Source: Baylisascaris procyonis
Taxonomy: Eukaryota > Nematoda > Chromadorea > Rhabditida > Ascarididae
Reading direction: 5' to 3'
NCBI GenBank assembly: GCA_037389465.1
Contig: JAZARR010000146.1
Coordinates: 7,153,501 to 7,217,500 of the forward strand
Length of the DNA: 64,000 bases
Within the stretch, counting starts at the first letter, position 1. Each line of letters opens with the position of its first letter. A model generated the notes under the pieces. It did not search any database, was not told the origin of the DNA, and worked only from the letters and a program-made list of their open reading frames with translations. A program made the position numbers and the translations under genes. Shown here piece after piece: positions 33,901 to 59,493 of the stretch.

Positions 33901-36900
33901 GATGGTTTTCTTTTTCTTTTTTTTTTTTTTTTTTGCTAAATGTGAGTCTTACATGCATGCATTTGATATCATCTATTTGCTGTTCAAGAGCGGGTTTCTA
34001 TCCTCAACGATATGTTTTGCAATAAGCGAACACATAGTGATTTGTTTTTTTTACAGATTCAAAGCTAACAGAGGATGAGCTAAATGCGCTGATTGCACAT
34101 GCGCATTTGAGAGTGGACCAGCTCAAACGACAACTCACCGAACAACAGGTAAAGCTTTCTTCCTTAGGCTGAAGAGGAAGTATTTTCACACTAAGCATCC
34201 GAATCAAGGGATTTTCTTCCTCTCATCAATTTTACCTGTTCAAACACACTAATTTCTTAGCACTTATACCATTGCAGATCAACTTTATCATGAAAGGAAG
34301 AAGCCGCATAATTAGAAGTAGGAAGTTGTTCCCCATATTTTTTTTTGAGGCTTCAGACGAATGTTCATTTTCGATAGATAAGAGAAGAGGAGAATATCGC
34401 TCGTGCAGTTGAACAACAACGAATTGCTGATGACCAATTTGCTGAACGTCGTCTCCAATTGGAAATGCAAAGGATGCAGCAGCAGAGTGATGTCGATATA
34501 GAACGAAAGGTAATGCTCATCCTTATGTCTAAGTTTTTCAATTATTATAACACTGTTTTGCCAAGAACGTATTACTGCTATTTTCGGTTCGACGTTCTTT
34601 TGCTTGTAATTGTTTTCTTCGGTAAAACGTCATTTCTGTTATAAGTCTGTTAAACTTGCGTTTTGTCAATGATGCTAATGTGGATGTTTTAGGTGGTGGA
34701 CAATCGACGTGTATGGGAGATGGAATTGGAGGAGCGCCTTCAGAGGGCGGCAAGTGCGCATTCAGAGCACCTCGAACAAGTGTTGCGCACTCAGCGACAA
34801 CTTTACGACATCGAACAAAGCCAGAGGGTAGGGGTTTTCATCTTTCGTTTATTGGTCATGCAGGAGGGAGCCTTTATCTTGACTCTCTTGAAGAATGGAA
34901 GTGTGATGTGCTTGGTGGTACGCAATAGTTTCTAAAAATCTTTGAGAAACTGTTATTTCGCAGATGTTGTTAGCGGTTTGAAGACAGCCTTCATTTAAAG
35001 CTTTTGAAAAACACAAATTAGTCGAGACTTCCTTTTGTCTTTTAGATTCACCCTGGAACTAAGATTTATTTACTGTCGTCAGTAGTTCTGTCACTTATAT
35101 ATATGTGGATACTGTATTCGCTTTCATTTATTTATTTTTTAACATTCAAGATAGAGGAAGCGATCGCACAAGAGCGTTCTTTACACAGCAGGCAAATTGG
35201 TATCGCACAAGCAAAACTCGACGGTCTTGAAGCTGCCCTCAATTCGCGGGTTGCCGCAGTGAGTATATCCTTTATTCAAAAACCATGTATATGAACCCAC
35301 GAAATGTTTTGAGCGGCCAGAGTCTGCGTTGCATAGCAAAGAACCTCACCCCATAATTGCTTTCTTTCACGTTTTATCGCTTATGCTGCATGGGGCCATA
35401 ACTGGGTCAGACGATACTTTCCCTAACGGTTGTTGCCAAAGTCTTCTACGTCCTGCTACCATCTCTTCAGCTGGGTGCATCCTCTTCGCTGTTCTCATAA
35501 AAATATGCCCAAGTTCATGTGGTGTCTTTCTTCATCGTAGCAGCTTATTCGTTTATTATTTTCGTGTAGGCTTCTTTCCAGAAAGATTATTAAGATCCCT
35601 TAAATAATTGCTTAGGATTGGTGTATCATAAATTTTTTTGGAACTCATTTGGTTCATAAAGCACTCAACAGAGGGTGTTAGAAGTGATCGTAAGATGTTT
35701 TCTTTTTGGGGTTGATGTGCTGTTATTTTATTTTAAATTTCAAAGGCTCATTTATGGCCGATGCTCTCGGGTCGCCTGTTGATGGGATTGGTTATTGAGG
35801 AGATATTCCCATCCACTAACAAAACTTTTCAAAGAATTGCTGCTATTGAAATGGTTTAAAGGACGTGGAGAATCGACGTTCAAAGCAGTTTTGGATAGCA
35901 TGCCAAAATCTAGTTGATTCGATCGTCTATGGACGCAAGGGTGGCATTGATATCGAAGCGAGGCGGAAACCTTTGGCCACTGAGGTGAAGATTCGTTTTG
36001 TTTATCGTTTTCTTTTGATGAGCAGTGTGCGCATTTTTTTCAGTGAAAGACGAAGTCTTTTTCCTTTCATCACTTTCATCCATTTTTACTAGAGTGGCGT
36101 AATTTTCTGTCGTTCATAGTTCTGAGGTGCAGGTATCTTTTCTTCACATTTTCCTTCATGACAAGTTTCGAAATGCTGTGGATTTTGTTTCTGACACGAT
36201 TTTTTGTAACAAAATAACTCTATAAGCGTTATCTAATGTGAAATAACCACGATCAATCCTTTTTCGCTCAAAAGCTGTTTACACAAATTTTTGTTCCCAT
36301 ATCTAGGTAAAAGTTAACTCGTAAGAATGGTTGAATTTTTGAAATGGTTGCTGTTGGGTTGGGCTGTTAGAAAGTGAGGTGAGAAACAATTTTTGAAGCT
36401 CGAATGAACTGGTTTATGATCTCATCTCGCTAATTTATGACACAAGTACGATGCCGAAGATTCAGTGAACAAGGAAAGGGGTAGTGATCAGCAGTTGAAG
36501 TTTTACTCGGTTCAAGGTTGGAATTTAGTCTTAGGTCAAGGCGAACTGAAATGTGCGAAGCAAGAGGTGTAACCATGTCGGGGAACTTCGCCGAGAAGCG
36601 ATCATGGATGCCTGATTGGAAGGGGGTAATGATGTTGCTTGCATGGGAGAGGAAGAGGTATGTTGCTACTCGGCGGGGTCTTCGTGTCACTATAGAGTTG
36701 GTCTGCTTTCAGCTACAAGTGATCAAGGAAGCAAGCAATGGTGACGAGTTCGTTTCATGTCTTTTGGAGGCTCTTCCGAATGATGCAATTTATAATGGTG
36801 TTTATACCGAACAAGATCTGAAAACGAGGTTCCATCATGTAAGTGTTAACAGCTTCATATCAGTATTACTTGTAAAGATGTATGGTTTTTTGAGGCAATA

Positions 36901-39018
36901 TTCGAATGAGAATGACTGTAGGAGGTATTTGAGCAATTTGAGCAATACGGGCGCAATGTGTTGAGCGGCAGAGTATGGATGGGTATAGTACCTATCATCG
37001 GCTGTCGAAGGCTCCATAAAGTAAGGGAGGAGGACCACTGTCAACATCGCGAGTACTTTTTTAGTCACTTGTCAAGTTTTTCATGGAAGTTTTCCTTCAG
37101 AGAAAATGACTTTGCTGCGTGCGACGCATTCTTTTATACCGTTTAAGTCTACATTCAGATCTAACAAATTAACAGTAGAAATTCATGGAGGAATAAGTGC
37201 GATATGATTTTAATACTGAAGTTCATTCCACTGATGTTCAAATCGCAATATGCGTTCCCGTTATCAGTGTGCCTGCATACTATGCGGCTTATTAGATAAT
37301 TGGTACATTGAGTAAGGCATCAGTCATAAAAGAGTCTTATTTCACAGTCTGTGGAAGGATTCGGGTGAAATCTTTCAGGATCGCCTTTTTTTGGAAAAAA
37401 TTTGCCTTCTCAGATGTTGCATGAAATTAAATGCTTGGAAGTGCTGAAATTTTCGGTATTTTCAGCTTTTTCATCAGTTTACATTAAGAGCCAAGAAATG
37501 TTCCGTTACTGTGTTGTAACACTATGAGAATTTTTAGATTGTAACACCATGGGAATTTTTCAGTTTGTAGCCAACTTGTTTGCAGTTGTATAAAGCGGCT
37601 CGTCGTGTTGCAAAAGTGGATGAGGGCGGTGCAGGATTGACAGGCTATTTGATATCTACACTTCGAAGCGCCGTTACGCTTGACCTACCGCGCAAATTCT
37701 CTCTTGATGTAATCACCATTTCACATGTTTCAATTTTATTCGTTATGTAGGTTCAGCCGATCGATAATTAGACAGAACGTGAGGAGAGAAGCTTCGAAGG
37801 GGAAGGAGTGGTTGACGAGATCCTCGCATTCGCATTATATTAGCCAAGCTGGCGGAAAGTGCGTGTTGGTATATCGGTAGAGGCAGTGCGACACAAAATG
37901 ATGCGGAAGATTGCAGCAAGCAAGAGTAGGAACCCCAAGGATCTCACCATTACACTGAGTTAACAATATAGTGGCAGTTATCCGAAGTTTGAGCATTTTC
38001 TTTGTCCGGCTGCGGACACTGTGCATGTTATTTTCCCTCGAGTTTTTAAGTGATTGCAGTCTTTTAGCGAAATCTGCCATGAAATGTTCCAAGCGACTTT
38101 TATTCTGTTTTAACGACCTTTTCTCCGCACTTTATAAGAGTTTTAAAATCTGGCTTCCTATATTGATTTGAAGTTGTGCGTGTGCACCACAATGATAACA
38201 CTGCCTAATGAAATTTCCGAGGCAGGAGTTGAATGCTGACTAGGTGATCGATGTGCGATGTGATCGGGATTCACTGCTCTGTTGCAGAGAATTAAAAGTT
38301 CAACCCTAAACATCGATCACGCATTCTTTCAACTCTTATCGCCTAAATATTACAGTGCACTGTTCCCTAGCTTTAATAAATATCGCTGAGTTGTTGCGAC
38401 ATTATTTGCCGAGGCCACATCGATTGAATTAGAGTGCGCACCTCATTATTCAAATCAGTTGGCTGGATTCGGCAATTGTAGTGCGTGTAGATTTCAAAAC
38501 GTGACGAGTAGTTAAAGTCGTATTTTGTTGACAATTTTAGATAGGTTGCACTGATATCGCGTCATTGCGATGGCATTTTTAATCGCTGTTTGAGGAGAAG
38601 CTGTCCATATATGCAGCGGTAGCTAAGTGGACACGTACACTTTTTTGGATTTGGACGAGGTCAGGATTCTAGTTTCCACGGATACTTATATGTTACATTC
38701 CTCTCTTCTTATACCAATCTCATTTTTAAATAGGCGATGAAGTTTTTATGCCGCATCTGTTGGCTTATTTGTTGCACTTTTAAGGACAAAATCGACGTAA
38801 AATCGTTAGACAACTATGAAATTCTTGCACGGACGATGTGGCTAGTTGACAATGATCATCTGGAGAGTGCAGTCCGCATGGTTCAATTATTGAAAGGAGA
38901 GCCTCAATTGCTTGCACGTGATTGGGTGATCGATGCGCGCAATTATCTGCAAGCTCGCCTTATCGCCGATCTACTCGTTACGCATGCCGCCGCTACAAAT
39001 ATCCGATCGATATATTAA
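30994..39018 (+). CDS. immt-1: MICOS complex subunit MIC60 (mitofilin)
   Basis: MIC60 is the core of the MICOS complex, anchored in the mitochondrial inner membrane, where it holds crista junctions and contacts the outer membrane. Thirteen exons join in frame to about 662 residues: 30994-31187, 31490-31728, 32213-32349, 32640-32750, 33578-33812, 34057-34148, 34378-34509, 34693-34827, 35151-35258, 35862-35984, 36713-36838, 37586-37708 and 38785-39018. All have GT donors and AG acceptors. Exon 1 carries a basic N terminus and the single membrane segment (about residues 16-35, ending [18 protein letters not shown]). Residues 66-144 are a proline- and lysine-rich linker. Residues 145-460 are alanine-, glutamate- and glutamine-rich coiled coil ([17 protein letters not shown]). 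The mitofilin signature domain follows, with [43 protein letters not shown] and the end [20 protein letters not shown]. Length and domain order are normal for metazoan MIC60. A possible extra in-frame exon is at 36922-37020. Confidence 0.96.
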
Positions 39019-39185
39019 AATAGGGTTTATAACTGTTCTAGGCATATCCCTCTTTCCATTGTATCACTTTATTCTTGAGAAGTGTTGCTGTCATGCAGAT
39101 AAGCAAGAGCATTCTAACCATTAAGGCATTGTTGCGGTCAGAGCGAGGACTTGTAGTAGTTCGTAACCTTTTTTTTTTCTTTCCG

Positions 39186-39307
39186 GTTCTGTTTTTAGTA
39201 CATTGGAATTCTCATATGGAAGTTGGTTAATAGCAAAAGAATGTGTGTTCTGTTTTTAGTACATTGGAATTCTCATATGGAAGTTGGTTAATAGCAAAAG
39301 AATGTGT
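39186..39307. repeat. Perfect two-copy tandem duplication, 61-bp unit
   Basis: 39186-39246 and 39247-39307 are identical 61-base copies beginning GTTCTGTTTTTAGTACATTG. They lie just downstream of the MIC60 stop. The lack of differences implies a recent duplication or an assembly artefact. Confidence 0.95.
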
Positions 39308-40739
39308 TCAATATAGATTTTCTTAGTTGGCGCTGGTGCTTTGTCCTGTTGCATTCATTTAAGCAACTGGTATGCACTCGTTGTTCGCTTTCTGCAAGTA
39401 CAGAAGCCTTCTTGTGTGAAATTTTTACCATCTAGGAGTAGGACCACCTCTTAGGAACAAGGAGTAGGGCGACGTCTCAGGAAATAATGTTATATGATTA
39501 CGGATACAGCTATAATTGAATTTATGTTGCATTTTTATTGAAAAAGGTTCCAATATACGATCAAATCTGCATACCGCTGTGTTGAAGTCAGTTTTGCATT
39601 TGTGAAAGAGTACGGTGGAGATGCTCTATACTTGCATATCACTTAGAAAAAACAACGACGTCTTGGGTGTCGCAGTATGCGCACATTATGCGATGTGCTT
39701 TCATTGAAGTTCTTCGGTTTCTGAACCTATCAATGACGTTTAAATGTGCCACCAATATGTGTGATCTTTTTTTTTTTTTCTGTTTCATTTTTTTCTATCT
39801 CTTTATTGGCTTCATGCCGGCAACGACAAATCGCATCATATATGCAGTCATAGAAAGTTGCGTCTAATATTCTCTCTTGTAGAATTTCGTCAACTTTGTC
39901 GTTAATACTTTCGTGTGAATACTTGAGAGCCAAACAGAATTTCATCTACTTTATGTTTACATTTGTATTGGGGTATCTTAATTCCTTGTTTTTGAACAAG
40001 TAGTATTGGGGAACTAAGCGTTCTTCGTATTTCTAATAGGATAATCCTCATTTTGTTTTCCGCCTAGTTCGTTACGAATGCAATGCTGACGTGGAAGTTC
40101 CATGTTTCTGGAGCAGGTCTTGTTCTTCATTTCATCACGAAATCGGCATTTGCTCTGTACACTTCGAAGATGTCGTCTTGCTAATGAACAATTCACAGTT
40201 TTATCATTTCGGAAATTATGAGGATGTGACTGAAATCCGTTTATCAACAACATAGGTGATTAGCATACTACGATCACAATTCGACGCTATAGGTAGTTTC
40301 TTTCTATACTCATAATTTTATTCATCGTTTTTGGATTCGTTAATTTCTCTTTGTGCTGAGTGTTTTTTTTAAGTCTCTTATCTTTATTTGCCCTCTGTAT
40401 CTTCTTTGAATTACGATATTGTTTCATCGATTACTGCAACCAGTGCTTATTTTATGTTCATATTATGTATTCACATTGAAATACAAGCACCGTTGTCGTT
40501 TGCGATGTTAGTGTATATTAGATGCGTATACGACGTTCAGAAATATTCCTCGGCAGCAGCCAATAGTTCATTTATTAGTAGATGAACGTGAAATGCATTT
40601 TCTTATTGGTTGCTTATGTGTGCGTTATATTTGCCTATTGCTGTGTTTGTTGGTCGTCTACGTTCAAGTAGAGTATATTTGAAATAGTTCGCTATTTATC
40701 ATACAGTTCGAGTTGTATAAAACAATGGAAGAGTAGTGA
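39308..40739. other. Intergenic stretch, no gene recognised
   Basis: AT-rich DNA downstream of MIC60. Apart from the small repeat at 39434-39486 I see only short open frames without splice partners. Confidence 0.45.
39434..39486. repeat. Imperfect two-copy 26-bp direct repeat
   Basis: AGGAGTAGGACCACCTCTTA and AGGAGTAGGGCGACGTCTCA lie side by side and both continue GGAA. Confidence 0.6.
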
Positions 40740-41789
40740 ATGAATTTTGAAGACATCACAGACTACAATCATCCGCTGAGCAAGAAGCATTGTCAAATGC
40801 TGAAGCATATTTTTATGGGTAAGCATTAACTCCGATCTGCCGACGAATGCCCGTTCTTCTGCTGATTCTGCTAAAAAATCGAACGTGGTGGGACAGGATC
40901 CCTGAGGGTGTTGGAAGAGACGGGACTGGTCTGTCGCGGAAGTTCACCGAGTTTCGCATCACATTAACATAACTTTGGAGCGAAAGCTTCCTAATGGGAC
41001 TGAAGCTCTAAAATTTGAAAGATGTTGTACTCCAACAGATGGACATGGGTGCCTTATGCCTCTGCGATGTGGGCACAGGGAAGCCAATGTGAGGAGTAAG
41101 AAATATCGAAATTTTTGTGCTTCACTTCGCCGATGCACCTGATTGAGATGGCTACACTTAGTTGAAAGATAAGTTTAGTGTGCGTTAAGATCTCCTAGAA
41201 ACACTGTTTTCTGTACCACAGATATTGCAACCTTTCGGATCAGTGGACATTCTGTGACTTGCGCGTTGGTATATGCATGTGATGCTGAGGAAGCCCTTGG
41301 GAAGCGACATAGCGAAGCGAAATAAGTTGAGTATGACACATGTCTTGCATAAAACCATGCTGGAACTACGATAAGCGTGCAATATCAAAGGATTGCGTGA
41401 TACATTACATTGTACACAGGTATGCAAGGATTCACTTCCGCTTTGCATGAAACCAGTCTAACTTCATAAGAACAAAGCGACATTTTCGTTCTTCAGAAGG
41501 TTGAGCTGCCGAAAGTGTTGAGCATCACTGAGCGGAATGCAACGGCAGACACACTGGGCTATATCATATCTTCCAACAACGACAAACGTTATGCCGATGT
41601 CTACAACGCAAACGAGCGATGGCCATATAAAGTTGTTGGGCATCGTTTTCTGGTAGGTGACATGGACCACACACATTGCTTAGGAATTAATTCTTTGCTT
41701 GAAATGACTCGCGCAAAAATACAAAGAACAAAGAAGTTTTGGAATTTCAAATCGATGAAGCAGTGAGCGAACCCTAGGGCACCGGCACG

Positions 41790-41823
<34 letters not shown>

Positions 41824-41992
41824 CGTATATAATCTCCGGATCCGACTCCCAGCTCCAGGTTTACGGAATATGAAAACGAAACTGTGATCCACTTCCAGTG
41901 CATCCGTCGCCAAAAGGCATTTCGCGGCCTGAATATTTCGTTTGACAACACAAAGACAATCACCTCTGACCATGGTCAGACGTGTCTCTAAT
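40740..41992 (+). other. GC-elevated, coding-like block, no protein recognised
   Basis: Several plus-strand open segments follow one another. 40740-40818 starts with ATG, reads MNFEDITDYNHPLSKKHCQM and ends at a good donor (G|GTAAGC). About 40910-41143 is cysteine-rich (ERCCTPTDGHGCLMPLRCGH). About 41176-41319 reads DIATFRISGHSVTCALVYAC. 41498-41766 begins after a strong acceptor TTCGTTCTTCAG (VLSITERNATADTLGYII). 41838-41992 reads RFTEYENETVIHFQC and ends TAA. They may be exons of one gene or remnants of one. Composition makes chance open frames likely, and I found no complete set of matching phases and no known domain. Confidence 0.25.
41790..41831. repeat. Short (AT)n microsatellite
   Basis: AT dinucleotides broken by ACATAT and ACGTAT. 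Confidence 0.9.
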
Positions 41993-42304
41993 ATTGCCAC
42001 TGCATAGCATCTGAAGCAGCGTCAAGATGAGTGCGTAAGTTGCTGCAAAGGAATGTGCAAAAAACTGTTTTTGCAAGACCCCGCAGCCGAATGAACGAAA
42101 GCTCGCATTCCTCTTGTTTACCGACGGGCCGATTGCATGCGTTGACTCAGACGGTCGATGAATTTTCGGCGGGAATGTGAGCACTTTCCGTAGTTCGCCT
42201 CCTGAAATTCGATCTCCAATCCATTTTCGTTTTCAAATGGTTCGGCAACTCGATCTTGCTAAAGTCGGTTGGATTGAGATTACATATATATACACATTAT
42301 GCAT

Positions 42305-42306
<2 letters not shown>

Positions 42307-42391
<85 letters not shown>
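42307..42391. repeat. (AT)n microsatellite, about 42 units
   Basis: An uninterrupted AT run about 320 bp beyond the 3' end of the serotonin receptor gene. Confidence 0.97.
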
Positions 42392-42394
<3 letters not shown>

Positions 42395-42707
42395 TTTCGC
42401 GAACGGCTGAGTATACTTGGCCAATCTGAGCATAAATAAACTGTATTTGGAATACTGGGTCATAACGGCCCTATATATCTTATTTAATGGTTCAATCGAA
42501 AGTCCCAGGAAAATCGTCTTATCTCAAATTTTTTAATCGTTCCTAAGGCATGCTTCTGCCAGTATCCACCTTCAAACAACCACTGCAATATTAAAGCAGT
42601 GATCTTTTCAGTGTCCTCACACCACACAATAACAAAATCATTTTTTTTACTTAAAATCATTTATGGAACATAATGGTTCGTAGTAACAGATTTTACGGCT
42701 GCAAGGT

Positions 42708-55639
<12,932 letters not shown>

Positions 55640-55860
55640 AGGAACGTCGTGGAGGCACGCACCGGGCGTCAAACATGCATCATCTATTTGTGGCAGCACT
55701 TAGGAGCAGCGGCCACCAGTCAGAGTGCAGAGAGAGAGCAGAGAGAGGCCACTATGCAGGCGTCGTCGTCCACGCAGACGCCCTCATACATCAGATACCG
55801 GACGGCCGATTTCACGATTTCAGTCGGTAATTTTGCCGTTAACGGATGCTGAAATTTCCT
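55640..55860 (-). promoter_or_regulatory. GC-elevated 5' region of the serotonin receptor gene
   Basis: A GC-rich patch directly upstream of the receptor ATG, with CT/GA repeats (CTCTCTCTGC on the minus strand) and several CG dinucleotides. It probably holds the 5' leader and promoter. This rests on position and composition only. Confidence 0.35.
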
Positions 55861-57980
55861 CTGGATTACGGTGGACATAGTCTAGCAATATGAGATGCAT
55901 CATTGCGCGCAAACATTTCAAAGTTCTTACAATCTACCATATACTTGATGTAAAATTTTTATCTACGAGATTAATACCGAAGCAATACAGGTAAAACGGT
56001 TGCCAAAGTAAGTCTACCTCTAATTCAATGAGCATTCGTCTCTCAAAGGATGTTAAACTTTATAACAAATATCAGTTGTAGATTGTATAAATTGTATCAG
56101 CTAATGTAAATCAACACCGATTGTTATGTAACTCAGATTCCAGTGAATTACTTGGACTTCATTAAATTCCCGGCATCACAGTGGCAATCATTGCAAAGGA
56201 ACATACTAGTGAATAGATTTTTAATCGTGATGGAAAAGTTTCCGAAGCTAGGTCAGCAAATATTGCGCGATGGTAGTGAAAAAATTTTTGGCAGAAATAT
56301 TGGACCATCTAAATGATGCAATCGGCAGGATGAATGAAATTCATATAGCAAGGATTTTTGTGAACCTGGTTCCAGCTTGATTCCCTCACCTTTTTTGTCC
56401 CCATTTTTAAAATTTCAGGACTTCATTCCAATGAAGAGCATGGAGGAAGGGTTTTCTAGCTTAGGAGAACATTGGGAAGTTTTTACGGTCAAATAAACTC
56501 CATATTATCAAAAACGGTTGATGTTTGCGACGTTTGTCAAAACTTTGTCCACTGTTAGTTGGTACTTTTCAGAAACTTTAAATCCTTTCATTAATAGTAT
56601 TAAATTATAAAATGCGACTGTATACGAAAAAGCTATCTGAATGCAACAGTCATTGCGTGTTGACTACTTCTAATCGCACTAATTCGTCGTCGTAAGCGCT
56701 AAATAAGCGTACTCTTCAGCGTTGTTTCCCAATTAATTTAATGAGTACCATTGTGTCAATGCAGATGATGCCATGACAAACTATCCTAGCGTTTCTGTGA
56801 AATAAATCTATTTTCTACGATCGGCAATTGTCCATCATTTAACTTGAACAACTAATTAACCCAAGATATATTTGACAATATTTGCATCTCTTATTTATTT
56901 CGTGTATTTTAAAAATGATTGCTGATAGCATCTTTCAGCTATGATGTTATTTCCTGCCATTTATAGCGACCTTTCACCTTTCGCTAAACAGCAATAGAAT
57001 ACTGGTAATTTGTAGTTGAGCACTTACATATAATTCAAGATATATTTCTTCCTTTCCTTTTTTTTTTTTAAAAATTAGGTGAGGCAAAATGCCTTCCATA
57101 GTTCCTATGAACTGTAAATTTCTTAAAGAATTGCGGAGCGCATAATTAGGAGAAATTTTTAAACGAAAGTGGATATGCAATTTCCTCATCTCTTTAGTTA
57201 GAAAGGGGGGGGGGGGGAGAGTTCAAACATAATATTTGGTAGAAAAGTGCAGGTGGAAAATGAATGTACTGATGAAATGATAGCTGCTATCTTGAAATAC
57301 TTCGTCTTGCCTCAATGGGACGATACTTCATGAGGAATAATTTCAGAGAGGATCTACAATTATGAGAGGAACTATGAGTTATAACACTTCTTAACCTCTA
57401 TAGAAAAGTGTAAATGAAAGGGACTTTTATTGAAGAGAACTTATGATGAGGATTTCGCGATGCCTAATGTAGCAATTTTATACATAAAATCATCAGGCAT
57501 CATCCCAACTCGCATTTTGCCTATTATTATTTAATTCTTTCGCCGTTTTATTGTGAAAAGGGTGATAGTCCATAGGCGAAGTTTTGGCTTCGCTTCTTTT
57601 CTCCTATTCGTTTATTCAGAAGCGTTGTGGACATTTTCTGGGATTCTTAACATTTATAATCGCTTTATTGTCAGTCTCTATCAAGTTGACTATATAATTG
57701 TATTACCAGCAATTATCCACAGATATTATAGATGGAAACATCTACAGCAGCTGGACTCGCATAAGTCGAATACGAATTGATGTAAACTTCAACTGTTGAC
57801 AGCAGATATTCCAGAGTTGAGAAGCAAATGCCTCATTCGTAGGAGACAGATCCAACGTGAAATCACCGAATATCGGATACATTTTTTTAAAGAATTCAAA
57901 ACTCATTCGTTTCAACGAGGATGCTTGGATTTTGAGCTAATAAATTGGTGAATTTTCTAAGTTTTGTTTAGAGCAATTCT
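55861..57980. other. Intergenic stretch, no gene recognised
   Basis: AT-rich. The only notable element is a run of about 14 G near 57205-57218, followed by AGAG. Confidence 0.45.
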
Positions 57981-58430
57981 AAGAGCTTAATGAAGCAGAA
58001 TCACCTTTGCATAATTTTGTGGCGACGAAAAAATGCTATGTAAGCGATGCACACGTGATCAACATTCAGTGGTCAACGAACGATGAAAGAAAATTCGAGT
58101 TTTTCGGAAATGCATTTGTTCGCCTCTTCGATAGCAGCTCTTCACAGACCATTGTGAAAAAGCGATTCCCTTTTGCAAATGCAAAGAAATGTTCACTTCT
58201 TACCCTCCCCCTCATCCACCCCTTTTCTAATCACTTTCGTTCAGTCGGTTTCTTCATTCGAACAGGAAGAATCACATTTGAAAACCGGCCATAACTAAAG
58301 TAAATTGGAGTATGGCGGCGCTGTCACTCGAAAACAGCATGCAATGCAATGGCGTGGTGTCATTTGCTCGCAATGGAGCAAATTTTTTTTTTTTTTACGG
58401 CTATTTCTTTAAAAGCGATCTTTCTTAGAA
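57981..58430 (+). other. Open frame, CT-rich tract and candidate start, unresolved
   Basis: 57981-58294 is open for about 104 codons (HVINIQWSTNDERKFEFFGN). It overlaps a CT-rich tract at 58195-58240 (TACCCTCCCCCTCATCCACC). The ATG at 58312 stands in GAGTATGGCGGCGCTG and opens 38 codons (MAALSLENSMQCNGVV). The arrangement of CT tract then ATG matches MIC60, so a promoter and first exon are possible. ATGGCGGC also resembles a YY1-type promoter motif. No later exon was linked. Confidence 0.2.
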
Positions 58431-59030
58431 CGAGAAAAGAGTTTGTCGATCACTTAGAAACTATGAGTAAATTTCTTAGAAGGAACTAAACAATCATCAA
58501 TAAGAACTTAACAAGAAGTGGAAGATGACAAAACATAAACTCAGCTGCTGATCAGATATTGCAAATTCATATAATGCAATAAATAGCTTCCACATATTGC
58601 ATCGATCGATCAGCGATCAGAGATTTAGGATTAATTCAATAGATCTTAGTATTTTTTAAAAAATTTTTTATTACAAATTTCAACATATGAACAAGTAAAA
58701 TATTTATTCGCAGTAAAAATATCACAGCATTATAATGGAATTACGAATTTTGAAGCGAATAATTAAAATCAGTGAATTCTTTTAGTAAAATCGAGTCTAT
58801 GAACCTTCGAGAAAATAAGATCAAAGTGATAGACAGATAGCAAGCGTCGAAAGCAAGTGCCTAAACAACACTCAAAGTTAAACTTGACATTCAGCTGAAA
58901 AACTGACACCAACGGAATCTTTGAGGAATTAGTCACGATGTTTTTCAAAAATGCCCTAATTACAGTCACCTGAAGAAAGTTTGCTTTTACCTTTGCATAA
59001 TTCGAAAGATTTCCATGTACATATATGTAC

Positions 59031-59032
<2 letters not shown>

Positions 59033-59079
<47 letters not shown>
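59033..59079. repeat. (AT)n microsatellite, about 23 units
   Basis: A pure AT run. Confidence 0.97.
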
Positions 59080-59080
<1 letters not shown>

Positions 59081-59493
59081 CATTGGTGATCAGACCTACT
59101 TTCGATGAGAATTGAAACGCAGCTTTTTTTTCTCATAAAATGTTGATATCGCATTTTAATTCTAATTCTTGCAATAAATGAAAGTTTGAAAACGTTTAAA
59201 CTTTCTGTTTTCAACTATGATTTCTTCCGGCTGTCTCTAAAACATTCTTAATATTTCTGTAGAATAGATGGATATGAGTTGCACCTATTTATCTCATTCA
59301 ATCTCTTTATAATAAAGAATTTGTTTTAGTGCCCTATGAATGATCAATTTTATTTTTCAATAGAAGAGTCTGATCCAGTGGGACAATGGTGAATAACAAA
59401 TTCTATCAGGAAACGCCTTCGCAATATGTTCGAGAAAATTTCGCAAATGATGTGAAAAAATTTAAAAATTTTCAAAAGCTTAGCCACCTTCGT

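Noticed and set aside
35329..35607. 92-codon plus-strand frame between two MIC60 exons
   Set aside because: It lies wholly in an intron, is not flanked by usable splice sites in phase, and resembles nothing in mitofilin.
38613..38680. tRNA-like A box (TAGCTAAGTGG) and a loose B box in an intron of MIC60
   Set aside because: The seven bases before the A box do not pair with the bases after the B box, and the T arm does not fold. At most it is a tRNA-derived relic, or chance.
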